DNA of 41,909 nucleotides from JBCCSZ01 sp039199225 (GCA_039199225.1 JBCCSZ010000017.1:1-41909), one strand, 5' to 3'. Positions 1 through 7,305 are shown, numbered from the stretch's first letter. Translations and numbers: made by a program. Notes: a model not told the origin generated them from the sequence alone.

Positions 1-1176
1 GTGAATGATATCTTCTTTGGTCAAGACCAATGTTTCCCTGGAGATTTCCAGCTTTAGTTTGCGATTGATCTTGTAGCGACCAACTTCACCGAGGTTGTAG
101 CGTTTGTCAGAGAAAAACAGCTTATCGATGATACCACGCGCGGTTTCCTCATCGGGTGGATCGGTACCTCTGAGTTGGCGATAGATGTACTGCACAGCTT
201 CCATTTCAGAGCTGGAAGGGTCTTTTTGCAGCGTATTATATATGATAGAATAATCTTCTTCGATGTTTTCACGCTGAAGGATGATGTTTTCCTCCCCAGC
301 GTCGAGGATCAATTCGATGTTGTCTTCATCGAGGATGATGTCCCTTTCCAGGATGATCTCATTCCGTTCGATGGTAACAACCTCCCCCGTATCTTCATCC
401 ACAAAATCTTCGGTCCACTTGCGGAGTACACGGGCAGCCAGCTTGCGACCCAATGACTTCATCAGGTCTTTCTTAGTGGCCGGAATCTCTTCTGCAAGGT
501 CAAACAAGTCTAAGATGGCCTTGTCTGAATCGTAGCCGATGGCTCTGAGCAGTGTTGTAACCGGGAATTTCTTTTTACGATCGATGTAAGCATACATGAC
601 CGTATTGATGTCGGTAGCAAATTCCATCCAGGCCCCCTTGAATGGGATGACCCTTGCGGAGTAGATTTTGGTACCATTTGGGTGGAAACTCTGGCCGAAA
701 AATACACCGGGTGAGCGATGCAGTTGAGAAACGATGACTCTTTCGGCACCATTTATGACAAACGTTCCTTTAGGAGTCATGTACGGGATATTTCCTAGGA
801 AAACATCCTGCACAATGGTTTGGAAATCGACGTGTTCCTCATCATTACAAGACAGGCGGAGTTTGGCCTTTAGAGGGACCGAGTAAGTCAATCCTCTTTG
901 CATACATTCATCAATGCTGTAGCGAGGTGGATCGACAAAGTAATCTAAGAATTCAAGGACAAAGATGTTTCTGGCGTCCGTGATGGGAAAATTCTCCTGA
1001 AACACCTTGTAAAGCCCCTCGTTCATCCTATTTTCCGGAGTTGTTTCGAGTTGGAAGAACTCTTTGAAGGACTTCAACTGTATTTCAAGCAAATCCGGGT
1101 ATTGAGAGGATAATTTGATTTTGCCGAAGCTTACTCTTCTGGAAGCCGCGGATTGAACAGTGCCATTTGATGCCAT
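1..1176 (-). CDS. rpoB: RNA polymerase beta subunit, N-terminal 392 codons (cut by window edge)
   Basis: This encodes the beta subunit of DNA-dependent RNA polymerase, which forms the catalytic core with beta'. Reading from the ATG at 1176 gives an uninterrupted frame to the window edge. It starts MASNGTVQSAASRRVSFGK and continues through landmarks typical of the beta protrusion and lobe: DPPRYSIDECMQRGLTYSVP, the segment with NGAERVIVSQLHRSPGVFF, and KFPVTTLLRAIGYDSD. The last codon in view is His at 1-3, so about two thirds of the protein is missing. The gene follows rplL by 247 bases in the same direction, the usual rplKAJL-rpoBC order. A purine-rich TAAGGA lies about 8 bases before the ATG. 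The intergenic space holds a long hairpin that may set the level of rpoB relative to the ribosomal proteins. Identification is secure. Confidence 0.97.
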   Translation of the reverse strand, partial: MASNGTVQSAASRRVSFGKIKLSSQYPDLLEIQLKSFKEFFQLETTPENRMNEGLYKVFQENFPITDARNIFVLEFLDYFVDPPRYSIDECMQRGLTYSVPLKAKLRLSCNDEEHVDFQTIVQDVFLGNIPYMTPKGTFVINGAERVIVSQLHRSPGVFFGQSFHPNGTKIYSARVIPFKGAWMEFATDINTVMYAYIDRKKKFPVTTLLRAIGYDSDKAILDLFDLAEEIPATKKDLMKSLGRKLAARVLRKWTEDFVDEDTGEVVTIERNEIILERDIILDEDNIELILDAGEENIILQRENIEEDYSIIYNTLQKDPSSSEMEAVQYIYRQLRGTDPPDEETARGIIDKLFFSDKRYNLGEVGRYKINRKLKLEISRETLVLTKEDIIH

Positions 1177-1279
1177 TGGTTAATCCTTATTTGTAATTAC
1201 TGGCAGGACAGGAGGCCTTCCTCATTCCAAAACCAGATAAAAAAATACCCAAAAAAATTCAATCAAGCAAGACGACAAT

Positions 1280-1313
1280 AGGCCTAGCCAGCATAGATAT
1301 GTTGGCTAAGCCT
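1280..1313 (-). promoter_or_regulatory. rplL-rpoB intergenic hairpin (candidate attenuator or RNase III site)
   Basis: Positions 1280-1295 and 1298-1313 form a 16-base inverted repeat with only two positions off, both tolerated as G-U pairs in RNA. It is centred about 120 bases before rpoB. On the transcribed strand a seven-T run lies only about 25 bases downstream, so it is not a standard intrinsic terminator. In E. coli the same interval carries an attenuator and an RNase III processing site; equivalence here is inferred from position and structure only. Confidence 0.6.
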
Positions 1314-1423
1314 CCTTGTTCGTGTTATGTCGTTAAATACTTCTTCAACAAGAGGTATATAGACCTTTTAGTTTTGGAACCGACCCGTTTTGGGTGGGCT
1401 CAATAAACAAAACAACTTTTGTA

Positions 1424-1807
1424 TTACTTCAGTTCAACATCCGCACCGGCAGCTTCGAGAGCAGCCTTGATTTTCTCAGCTTCATCCTTAGGAATGCCCT
1501 CTTTGATGGCTCCTGGAGCTTGATCAACCAATCCTTTAGCTTCTTTCAAGCCGAGACCGAGAAGGTTTTTAACTTCTTTTACGACGGCCAACTTGGCGGA
1601 ACCAGCGGAGTTGAGGATAACGTCAAATTCTGTTTGTTCTTCTTCACCACCAGCATCTCCACCAGCACCAGCAGGGCCAGCAGCGACAGCTACAGCAGCG
1701 GCAGCAGGTTCGATACCGTATTCTTCTTTCAATATACCAGCAAGTTCATTAACCTCTTTTACGGTCAGGTTAACCAACTGTTCTGCCATTTCTTTTAAAT
1801 CTGCCAT
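1424..1807 (-). CDS. rplL: 50S ribosomal protein L7/L12
   Basis: L7/L12 forms the flexible stalk of the large ribosomal subunit and recruits translational GTPases. The 127-residue product has the N-terminal dimerisation and L10-binding region (MADLKEMAEQLVNLTVKEV), an Ala/Gly-rich hinge at about residues 35-52, and a C-terminal factor-binding domain with VKEVKNLLGLGLKEAKGLVD and PGAIKEG. Its length is normal. It follows rplJ by 115 bases, a gap containing two inverted repeats, and precedes rpoB. L12 is needed in several copies per ribosome, so gene-specific expression control in these flanking gaps would make sense. Confidence 0.98.
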   Translation of the reverse strand: MADLKEMAEQLVNLTVKEVNELAGILKEEYGIEPAAAAVAVAAGPAGAGGDAGGEEEQTEFDVILNSAGSAKLAVVKEVKNLLGLGLKEAKGLVDQAPGAIKEGIPKDEAEKIKAALEAAGADVELK

Positions 1808-1831
1808 TTTAACTAATTTTTTAAAAATTGC

Positions 1832-1904
1832 CTAAATTAATGTGATTAAATATGAGGCGTTGTCTTGGAAGCCTAATTTAGTGTTTGCCAGGCAGAATCA
1901 TGCC
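1832..1904 (-). promoter_or_regulatory. rplJ-rplL intergenic hairpins
   Basis: Two inverted repeats fill the gap between rplJ and rplL. The first pairs CTAAATT (1832-1838) with AATTTAG (1875-1881) and, inside it, AGGC (1855-1858) with GCCT (1871-1874). The second is GGCA (1891-1894), a six-base loop, then TGCC (1901-1904), and lies closest to the rplJ stop. No T run follows in the direction of transcription. They may be processing or pausing structures that raise L12 output relative to L10. The pairing is visible; the role is inferred. Confidence 0.4.
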
Positions 1905-1922
1905 CGACGGGATGAAATTTGC

Positions 1923-2459
1923 TCAACCTTCGCGCTCTTCCAGTGCCTTGAGCAAACCAGCGATGGTCGAACCACCTGATTTGAGCGCACTGATAACGTT
2001 CTTGGCAGGAGATTGCAACAATGTAACAATTTCTCCGAGCAATTCGTCCTTAGATTTCAAATCCGCCAATGTCTGCAGCTGGTCATCACCAACATAAACA
2101 CTAGCATCGATGTATGCTGCTTTCAGAATGGGTCTTTCTTGCTTTTTCCCACGGTATTCCTTGATAAGACGGGCCGGTACGTTGGCAACATCTGAAAACA
2201 TGATAGCGGTCGGGCCTTTGAGAGAATCAAATAACTGGTCGTATCCTTTTTCCTCTGCGCCTTCGACACCTTCCATGGCCTTGCGGGCCAGTGTATTCTT
2301 CACGACTGTCATTTCGACACCTTTCTCGAAACAAAGTCCGCGAAGTTTATTGATCTCTGCTACCGTCAAAGTTGACGAATCCGTCAGGTAGAAGAAAGAA
2401 GAATTGCTGATCTTCTCCTTCAACGCTTCAATGGTAGCCGATTTTTCTGCTCTAGTCAT
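1923..2459 (-). CDS. rplJ: 50S ribosomal protein L10
   Basis: L10 anchors the L7/L12 dimers to 23S rRNA at the base of the stalk. The 178-residue protein opens MTRAEKSATIEALKEKIS and has the conserved segment LRGLCFEKGVEMTVVKNTLARKAME at about residues 40-64, followed by the GPTAIMF stretch. The C-terminal helix that binds L12 is present (LKSGGSTIAGLLKALEE). The gene starts 20 bases after the rplA stop, so there is no room for a long independent L10-binding leader like that of E. coli rplJ. Control of the pair probably works through the upstream rplK-rplA transcript. Confidence 0.97.
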   Translation of the reverse strand: MTRAEKSATIEALKEKISNSSFFYLTDSSTLTVAEINKLRGLCFEKGVEMTVVKNTLARKAMEGVEGAEEKGYDQLFDSLKGPTAIMFSDVANVPARLIKEYRGKKQERPILKAAYIDASVYVGDDQLQTLADLKSKDELLGEIVTLLQSPAKNVISALKSGGSTIAGLLKALEEREG

Positions 2460-2479
2460 TTCTAAAAGATTTTAAATCG

Positions 2480-3172
2480 TTACCGAATAATTTTGGTATC
2501 AACTTTGATCCCAGGGCTCATAGTAGAAGCCACTGTAATCGATTTCATGTAGGTACCTTTTGCCGTAGAAGGCTTCATACGCTTGAGCGTTTCAAGTACT
2601 TCCATGGCATTTTCGACCAGCTTTTCAGGAGCGAAAGAAACGCGACCTACTGGGGTGTGAATGATACCAAATTTATCTACGCGGAAAGAGATTTTTCCTT
2701 TTTTAACCTCAGAGACGGCAGAAGCAACATCTGGCGTAACAGTACCAGTCTTGGGGTTTGGCATCAGACCGCGAGGTCCGAGTACGCGACCAATCCGACC
2801 GACCTTAGCCATAACATTCGGTGTTGCAATTACAACATCTACATCTGTCCAGCCGCCCTGTACCTTTGTGATGTATTCATCGAGGCCAACATAGTCTGCT
2901 CCTGCAGCCTTTGCCTCTTCCTCCTTATCAGGGGTACAGAAAACCAAAACGGTTTTCGTCTTTCCCGTACCATGCGGCAGGGAAACGGTGCCGCGAAGTG
3001 CCTGATCCGCTTTACGTGGGTCAACGCCCAAACGGATGTGTAAGTCGACAGAAGCATCGAATTTGGTCAAGTTTACTTCCTTGACAAGGGCCATAGCCTC
3101 TTTCAATTCGTAATCCTTATTACTGTCAACTTTGGCATTAGCGGCAGCTCTCTTTTTTGAAACCTTAGCCAT
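2480..3172 (-). CDS. rplA: 50S ribosomal protein L1
   Basis: L1 forms the mobile L1 stalk at the ribosomal E site and in many bacteria represses translation of the L11-L1 message. The 230-residue product carries the family's LGVDPRKADQALRGTVSLPHGTG region at about residues 48-70 and the diagnostic GRIGRVLGPRGLMPNPKTGTVT stretch at about residues 126-147. The end is ordinary (SPGIKVDTKIIR). It follows rplK by 106 bases, a gap with two perfect hairpins, and is nearly contiguous with rplJ. Confidence 0.98.
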   Translation of the reverse strand: MAKVSKKRAAANAKVDSNKDYELKEAMALVKEVNLTKFDASVDLHIRLGVDPRKADQALRGTVSLPHGTGKTKTVLVFCTPDKEEEAKAAGADYVGLDEYITKVQGGWTDVDVVIATPNVMAKVGRIGRVLGPRGLMPNPKTGTVTPDVASAVSEVKKGKISFRVDKFGIIHTPVGRVSFAPEKLVENAMEVLETLKRMKPSTAKGTYMKSITVASTMSPGIKVDTKIIR

Positions 3173-3199
3173 AATACTTATTTATTGAGGTGAATAACA

Positions 3200-3254
3200 T
3201 TCCGGTTAAACTTTACCGGAACTCCCTTCGAATTGCTCTTTGCTGTCAAAGAGC
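3200..3254 (-). promoter_or_regulatory. Tandem hairpins between rplK and rplA
   Basis: Two perfect inverted repeats lie in the 106-base gap between rplK and rplA. One is GCTCTTTG (3235-3242), the loop CTGT, then CAAAGAGC (3247-3254). The other is TTCCGGT (3200-3206) paired with ACCGGAA (3215-3221). Neither is followed by a T run on the transcribed strand, so they are more likely RNA processing, stability or protein-binding elements than terminators. Because rplA is directly downstream, binding by L1 itself is a natural hypothesis, not shown by the sequence. Confidence 0.5.
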
Positions 3255-3278
3255 ATAATGAAATCATAACAATTTTGC

Positions 3279-3743
3279 CTAGGAGGCTTCGCCTTCTCCG
3301 GCCGTCTCCCAAGGAGGTGTACCAGAAATCGTCACACCCATACTACGTGCAGTACCAGCGACCATTTTCATAGCCGAATCAATCGTAAAGGCGTTTAAAT
3401 CAGGCATTTTATCTTCAGCGATCGCCTTGACCTGATCCCAAGTAACAGAGCCTACTTTATTACGGTTGGATTCCGGAGAACCCTTTTTCAACTTGGCAGC
3501 TTCCATCAACTGGACAGCAGCAGGAGGTGTTTTGATGATGAAATCAAAAGACTTATCCTTAAATACCGTAATAACAACTGGTAGAACCTTCCCTTGTTTA
3601 TCCTGGGTCTTGGCATTGAAACGCTTGCAGAACTCCATGATGTTGACCCCCTTGGCACCCAAGGCTGGTCCGACTGGCGGTGCAGGGTTTGCTGCGCCAC
3701 CTCTCACCTGAAGTTTTATAAAACCATCTACTTCTTTTGACAT
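3279..3743 (-). CDS. rplK: 50S ribosomal protein L11
   Basis: L11 binds the GTPase-associated centre of 23S rRNA. The 154-residue protein contains the N-terminal domain hallmark APPVGPALGAKGVNIMEFCK (residues about 22-41) and the RNA-binding C-terminal domain with GSVTWDQVKAIAEDKMPDLNA and AGTARSMGV. A C-terminal extension of roughly ten residues (PWETAGEGEAS) exceeds the common 141-147 residue length. It lies between nusG, 118 bases upstream, and rplA. The gap to nusG holds a candidate leader structure. Confidence 0.97.
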   Translation of the reverse strand: MSKEVDGFIKLQVRGGAANPAPPVGPALGAKGVNIMEFCKRFNAKTQDKQGKVLPVVITVFKDKSFDFIIKTPPAAVQLMEAAKLKKGSPESNRNKVGSVTWDQVKAIAEDKMPDLNAFTIDSAMKMVAGTARSMGVTISGTPPWETAGEGEAS

Positions 3744-3772
3744 TTCTTCGTATAGTTTAAAATAAGAACCAG

Positions 3773-3843
3773 GCGTCTAAAAATCTCTGGGAAGCATTTT
3801 CGACAATTGGGAGAAGCAATTGCCTCAAAACAGGACCAGACGC
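3773..3843 (-). promoter_or_regulatory. Candidate rplK leader structure (possible L1 autoregulation site)
   Basis: The nusG-rplK gap contains an outer pairing of GCGTCT (3773-3778) with AGACGC (3838-3843). It encloses an inner stem formed by two CAATTG copies (3804-3809 and 3817-3822) with a seven-base loop. The structure ends about 30 bases before the rplK start. Translational repression by L1 at the L11 leader is established in other bacteria. That this structure is the L1 target is inferred from position only. Confidence 0.4.
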
Positions 3844-3861
3844 ACACTAAATAATGAACGC

Positions 3862-4413
3862 TTAGGTTTGTTTTTCAACCTGCATGAAGTTAAGCTCGAC
3901 TTCCGTACCTCGTCCAAAAATCTTTACAATCACCTTGAGCTTCTTCTTTTCTTCGTTGACTTCCTGGATATCACCGATAAATTCGTTGAACGGCCCGTCG
4001 ATGATCTTTACAGTTTCGCCTACAATGAACGGTTCGATCAGTGCTTCACCAACATCTTGGGACTCATCCACCTTACCCAACATGCGATTTGCCTCGGAAG
4101 GCTGCATTGGAATCGGTTCGTTGCGCCCCAAAAAGTGAATGACGTTGGGAATGTTGGCGATTGCCGTGACGATGTCCCCACGCAACTTATCTGGATCGGC
4201 CTCGATGAGGATGTAACCTGGGAGAATATTTCGCTCCAGGATAACCTTCTTTCCGTTGCGAATTTTATAAACCTTTTCAGAAGGCACCAGCACCTGTGTG
4301 ATAAATTCTTTCCACCCGCTTCTTTCCACCTCCAGTTCGATGCGCTCTTTGATTTTGCGCTCCTTACCACTGATGACTCTGAGGGAATACCATTTTTTTT
4401 CCGTTTCAACCAT
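3862..4413 (-). CDS. nusG: Transcription termination/antitermination factor NusG
   Basis: NusG binds RNA polymerase and links it to Rho or to the ribosome. The 183-residue product has the N-terminal NGN domain (KKWYSLRVISGKERKIKERIELE, then GYILIEAD at about residues 66-73). It ends with a KOW domain: VKIIDGPFNEFIGDIQEV at about 134-151, then the final strands VIVKIFGRGTEVELNF. The order secE-nusG-rplK is the widely conserved bacterial arrangement. The gap to secE is 39 bases, consistent with cotranscription. Confidence 0.97.
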   Translation of the reverse strand: MVETEKKWYSLRVISGKERKIKERIELEVERSGWKEFITQVLVPSEKVYKIRNGKKVILERNILPGYILIEADPDKLRGDIVTAIANIPNVIHFLGRNEPIPMQPSEANRMLGKVDESQDVGEALIEPFIVGETVKIIDGPFNEFIGDIQEVNEEKKKLKVIVKIFGRGTEVELNFMQVEKQT

Positions 4414-4452
4414 TACGGACTGGATTTTTGATTAACGACGACAAGGGAAGAA

Positions 4453-4638
4453 TTAAGGGTAAATGAAATCCATAATAGTCGACGAAATACCATCCATTAC
4501 AAAAATGATCAAGGCGATGATAACCGAGGCTACCAATACCAGGATGGTACTACTCTGAAGACTCGCCCAGCTAGGCCAGGTTACCTTCGTCATCAGTTCA
4601 TTGTAACTCTCCTTAATGTAAAGTGTCAAATTTCCCAT
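4453..4638 (-). CDS. secE: Preprotein translocase subunit SecE
   Basis: SecE clamps the SecY channel in the inner membrane. The 61-residue protein has the short form found in most non-enterobacteria: an amphipathic N-terminal helix (LYIKESYNELMTKVTWPSWASLQSS, with the conserved VTWP element) and one membrane-spanning helix (about residues 30-48, TILVLVASVIIALIIFVMD). It sits between tRNA-Trp, 19 bases upstream, and nusG, the usual context. Confidence 0.95.
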   Translation of the reverse strand: MGNLTLYIKESYNELMTKVTWPSWASLQSSTILVLVASVIIALIIFVMDGISSTIMDFIYP

Positions 4639-4657
4639 CGGAAGTCTTTTTTATTTG

Positions 4658-4730
4658 CACGGGCAGTAGGACTTGAACCCACAGCCTACGGTTTTGGAGA
4701 CCGTCGCTCTACCAGTTGAGCTATGCCCGT
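4658..4730 (-). tRNA. tRNA-Trp (anticodon CCA)
   Basis: A complete cloverleaf reads 5' to 3' from 4730 to 4658 on the minus strand. The acceptor pair is ACGGGCA/TGCCCGT, the D-arm begins TAGCTCAACTGG, the anticodon loop is CTCCAAA inside the ACGGT/ACCGT stem, and the T-loop is TTCAAGT. The discriminator base is G, as expected for tRNA-Trp. The terminal CCA is not encoded. It lies between tuf and secE. Confidence 0.96.
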
Positions 4731-4751
4731 GTGTAAATGCTGTCAAATAAA

Positions 4752-4820
4752 CAGTAAAACATTTTTTTACTGAACAAGGAATTTCGGATACTCAATAATT
4801 AAGCACCCAAAATTCCTTGT
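4752..4820 (-). promoter_or_regulatory. tuf to tRNA-Trp intergenic hairpins
   Basis: Two inverted repeats follow tuf. One pairs ACAAGGAATTT (4774-4784) with AAATTCCTTGT (4810-4820), a perfect 11-base stem with a long loop. The other pairs CAGTAAA (4752-4758) with TTTACTG (4766-4772). Read on the minus strand, the first stem is followed by TCAG and then an A-rich, not T-rich, stretch. Partial termination or processing that separates tuf mRNA from tRNA-Trp/secE is the likely role. Confidence 0.4.
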
Positions 4821-4872
4821 GTATATTTTCAAATCTATCGCGTTCCTATCATGGAACAAAACAGATTGATTT

Positions 4873-6069
4873 TTATTCGATGATCTCTGTAACCTGACCG
4901 GCGCCTACTGTACGGCCACCTTCACGAATCGCGAAACGCAATCCTTTCTCCATTGCGATGGTGTTGATCAATTTTACTTCCAGTGATACGTTGTCACCAG
5001 GCATTACCATTTCTACGTTTTCTGGCAAGCTAACATCACCAGTTACGTCAGTGGTACGGAAGTAGAACTGTGGACGGTATCCGTTGAAGAATGGTGTGTG
5101 ACGACCACCTTCATCTTTGCTCAAAACGTAAACCTCAGCTTTGAAGTGCTTGTGAGGATTAACAGACTGAGGCTTGCAGATGACCATTCCGCGTCTGATC
5201 TCTTTTTTATCGATACCCCGGAGCAAGATACCAGCGTTGTCACCAGCCTCTCCTCTTGTCAAAATCTTACGGAACATCTCAACTCCTGTAACAGTAGATG
5301 TCAATGGCTTCTCACCTTCGGCCATCATACCTACGATTTCAACAGGGTCACCAGTATTAATGACGCCACGTTCGATACGACCGGTTGCCACTGTACCACG
5401 ACCAGTGATAGAGAAAACGTCCTCGATAGGCATCAAGAATGGCTTATCAACATCACGCTCTGGCTCAGGAATGTCTTTATCAACAGCAGCCATCAGATCG
5501 AGGATAGCTTTCTTACCTTCCTCTGTACCTTCCAGTGCTTTCAGAGCAGAACCCTGAATAACAGAAGCATCGTCACCACCGAATTCGTACTGATCCAATA
5601 GTTCGCGAACTTCCATATCTACCAACTCCAGCATTTCTTCGTCGTCGACCAGGTCAACTTTATTCATAAAGACAACGATCTGAGGAACACCTACCTGACG
5701 AGCCAGGAGGATGTGCTCACGAGTCTGAGGCATTGGACCATCAGTCGCAGCAACCACGAGAATGGCACCATCCATCTGAGCAGCACCTGTTACCATGTTC
5801 TTCACATAGTCGGCGTGACCCGGGCAATCCACGTGAGCGTAGTGACGGTTAGCCGTTTCGTACTCAACGTGAGCTGTGTTGATCGTGATACCCCGTTCTT
5901 TTTCTTCCGGAGCAGCATCGATTGAATCGTAATCTTTCTTTTCAGATAAACCTTCTTCAGCCAAAACATAAGTAATCGCTGCAGTCAAGGTTGTTTTACC
6001 GTGGTCAACGTGGCCAATAGTACCAATATTGACATGGGGTTTGGTCCTTTCAAATGTTTCCTTAGCCAT
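4873..6069 (-). CDS. tuf: Elongation factor Tu
   Basis: EF-Tu is the GTPase that delivers aminoacyl-tRNA to the ribosome. The 398-residue product has all G motifs: the P-loop GHVDHGKT at residues 19-26, DCPGH for switch II, and NKVD for guanine recognition. It also has domain 2 (ISGRG-like SITGRGTVATGRIERG) and domain 3 ending GGRTVGAGQVTEIIE. Length is normal. It lies 60 bases downstream of tRNA-Thr(GGT), in a Thr-Tyr-Gly-Thr-tuf arrangement that matches E. coli tufB. It is probably expressed from the promoter upstream of the tRNA block. Confidence 0.99.
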   Translation of the reverse strand: MAKETFERTKPHVNIGTIGHVDHGKTTLTAAITYVLAEEGLSEKKDYDSIDAAPEEKERGITINTAHVEYETANRHYAHVDCPGHADYVKNMVTGAAQMDGAILVVAATDGPMPQTREHILLARQVGVPQIVVFMNKVDLVDDEEMLELVDMEVRELLDQYEFGGDDASVIQGSALKALEGTEEGKKAILDLMAAVDKDIPEPERDVDKPFLMPIEDVFSITGRGTVATGRIERGVINTGDPVEIVGMMAEGEKPLTSTVTGVEMFRKILTRGEAGDNAGILLRGIDKKEIRRGMVICKPQSVNPHKHFKAEVYVLSKDEGGRHTPFFNGYRPQFYFRTTDVTGDVSLPENVEMVMPGDNVSLEVKLINTIAMEKGLRFAIREGGRTVGAGQVTEIIE

Positions 6070-6129
6070 CGCTAGAGATTTATTGATTTCAAGTTAAAAA
6101 ATAACGTTATGATGCGTTGATTGTCATAG

Positions 6130-6201
6130 AGCCAATGAGTGGATTTGAACCACCGACCCCCTCCTTACCATGGAGGTGCTCTACCCCTGAGCTACATTGG
6201 C
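6130..6201 (-). tRNA. tRNA-Thr (anticodon GGT)
   Basis: The cloverleaf runs 6201 to 6130 with acceptor GCCAATG/CATTGGC and anticodon stem CCTCC/GGAGG enclosing ATGGTAA. The T-loop is TTCAAAT. The discriminator is T(U) and no CCA is encoded. It is the last tRNA before tuf. Confidence 0.95.
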
Positions 6202-6234
6202 AAGAAATGCCGAATGCACTTTGGAATTTAAATG

Positions 6235-6307
6235 AGCGGGCGACGAGACTCGAACCCGCGACCCTCAGCTTGGAAGGCTGATGCTCTACCAACTGAGCTA
6301 CGCCCGC
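6235..6307 (-). tRNA. tRNA-Gly (anticodon TCC)
   Basis: The cloverleaf runs 6307 to 6235 with acceptor GCGGGCG/CGCCCGC, anticodon loop CTTCCAA inside TCAGC/GCTGA, and T-loop TTCGAGT. The discriminator is T(U). CCA is not encoded. Confidence 0.95.
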
Positions 6308-6337
6308 TTATGATCCGCCAAAATAAAGTGCGGATGG

Positions 6338-6423
6338 TGGTGGGGGTGATAGGATTCGAACCTATTCAGTCGTAGACACCAGATTTACAGTCTGGCCCGG
6401 CTCTCCAACTCCGGCGCACCCCC
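6338..6423 (-). tRNA. tRNA-Tyr (anticodon GTA), with CCA encoded
   Basis: The class II tRNA runs 6423 to 6341 (83 bases) with acceptor GGGGGTG/CACCCCC, anticodon loop CTGTAAA or equivalent register around GTA, and a long variable arm (GTGTCTACGACTGAA region), as expected for Tyr. The discriminator is A, and the next three bases (6340-6338) read CCA. It is the only tRNA of the five here with an encoded CCA end. Confidence 0.94.
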
Positions 6424-6532
6424 TCATGTGCATTAAAGCAATTTTCCGTAAGCAAAGAACGACAACAGCCCCTTAGAGCTATTTTCAATGGACAAACAGT
6501 GGATAAATACCTCAAAATTGTCCAATAATTCG

Positions 6533-6606
6533 AGCCAGTGGAGGGATTCGAACCCCCGACCCGCTGATTACAAATCAGCTGCTCTGGCCAACTGAGCTAC
6601 ACTGGC
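6533..6606 (-). tRNA. tRNA-Thr (anticodon TGT)
   Basis: The cloverleaf runs 6606 to 6533 with acceptor GCCAGTG/CACTGGC, anticodon stem GCTGA/TCAGC enclosing TTTGTAA, and T-loop TTCGAAT. No CCA is encoded. It is the first gene of the tRNA-tuf transcription unit. Confidence 0.95.
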
Positions 6607-6738
6607 ATGAACCTTATTAACGGCAATTGTGCAGGATGGATTCAGATTATTAAAAATTATTATACATTTTTAATACACAAACCCTCAAAACAAAATACCA
6701 AATTCCTTTATGTGAAGACATTTCTTCAAAGGCGGTTG

Positions 6739-6746
6739 CAAAGATA
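6739..6746 (-). promoter_or_regulatory. Bacteroidota-type promoter -7 element for the tRNA-tuf-secE-nusG-rpl block
   Basis: On the minus strand 6746-6739 reads TATCTTTG, an exact match to the Bacteroidota primary sigma -7 consensus TAnnTTTG. It lies about 130 bases before tRNA-Thr(TGT), inside an AT-rich stretch. A clear TTG -33 element is not evident. This is the best promoter candidate for the whole downstream translation block. Confidence 0.7.
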
Positions 6747-6818
6747 TGATTTTTTTAGAAAAAGTCTAAAATAAATATAGTCTTTTTTCGCTCTAATCAA
6801 ATTGTTTTGTGCATAGAC

Positions 6819-6858
6819 AAAAAAAGAGCCTGGAATCTAGTATTCCAGGCTCTTTTTT
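6819..6858 (-). terminator. Bidirectional intrinsic terminator after hpf
   Basis: A perfect stem GAGCCTGGAAT (6826-6836) with ATTCCAGGCTC (6842-6852) and a five-base loop is flanked by seven A (6819-6825) and six T (6853-6858), so it would work on either strand. On the minus strand it ends the rpsU-xer-hpf unit 41 bases past the hpf stop. It also insulates that unit from the tRNA-tuf promoter 70 bases further on. Confidence 0.9.
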
Positions 6859-6899
6859 CCCTCAAACTCAACCAAATAGGCCCAATTCAAGGAGGCTCA

Positions 6900-7205
6900 T
6901 CAGGCACGATTCCTACGTTTTCGGTCTTTGTACTTAATCAGTTGACGCTTGAGCGAGGCGGCCACTTGATCAATTGAGAGCTCAAATTTCTTGCTCGATT
7001 CTTTTGCATAGAGCGTTTGACCGGGCAGCAACAGCTGAATTTCCACGATTTTATCTCTCACTCTTCCCGTATTTTCCAGCTTGAGAAACACTTTAGCTTG
7101 TAAAATGCGATCGAAATACAACTCCAACTTACTCAGCTTTTTCTCGATGAAAGTAATTAGTTTATTGTCTACGGTAAAATGTACTGCTTGCGTGTTCACT
7201 TTCAT
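6900..7205 (-). CDS. hpf: Ribosome hibernation promoting factor (short form)
   Basis: HPF/RaiA-family proteins bind the decoding centre of idle ribosomes and promote inactive dimers. From the ATG at 7205 the product is 101 residues, the normal length for the short form. It shows the beta-alpha-beta pattern MKVNTQAVHFTVDNKLITFI, EKKLSKLELYFDRI, then VFLKLENTG and VEIQLLLPGQTLYAKE, ending with a basic tail (KYKDRKRRNRA). The frame extends upstream to 7238 (MQIVNLKKNIL...), but homology-like sequence begins at the internal ATG, so I chose 7205. It is cotranscribed with the recombinase gene 100 bases upstream. Confidence 0.9.
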   Translation of the reverse strand: MKVNTQAVHFTVDNKLITFIEKKLSKLELYFDRILQAKVFLKLENTGRVRDKIVEIQLLLPGQTLYAKESSKKFELSIDQVAASLKRQLIKYKDRKRRNRA

Positions 7206-7305
7206 TAGAATATTTTTTTTGAGATTAACAATTTGCATTACTTCAGCGGAGGGCCATTTTCGAATAATTTACTTCATAAGCATCGTTTTGGATTAAAAAA
7301 TTAGA

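Noticed and set aside
6107..6292. 61-codon open frame on the minus strand
   Set aside because: It runs through tRNA-Thr(GGT) and most of tRNA-Gly and has no independent coding signal.
7206..7238. Longer hpf start at 7238
   Set aside because: The added 11 residues lie outside the family's normal start, and the internal ATG gives the standard 101-residue length.
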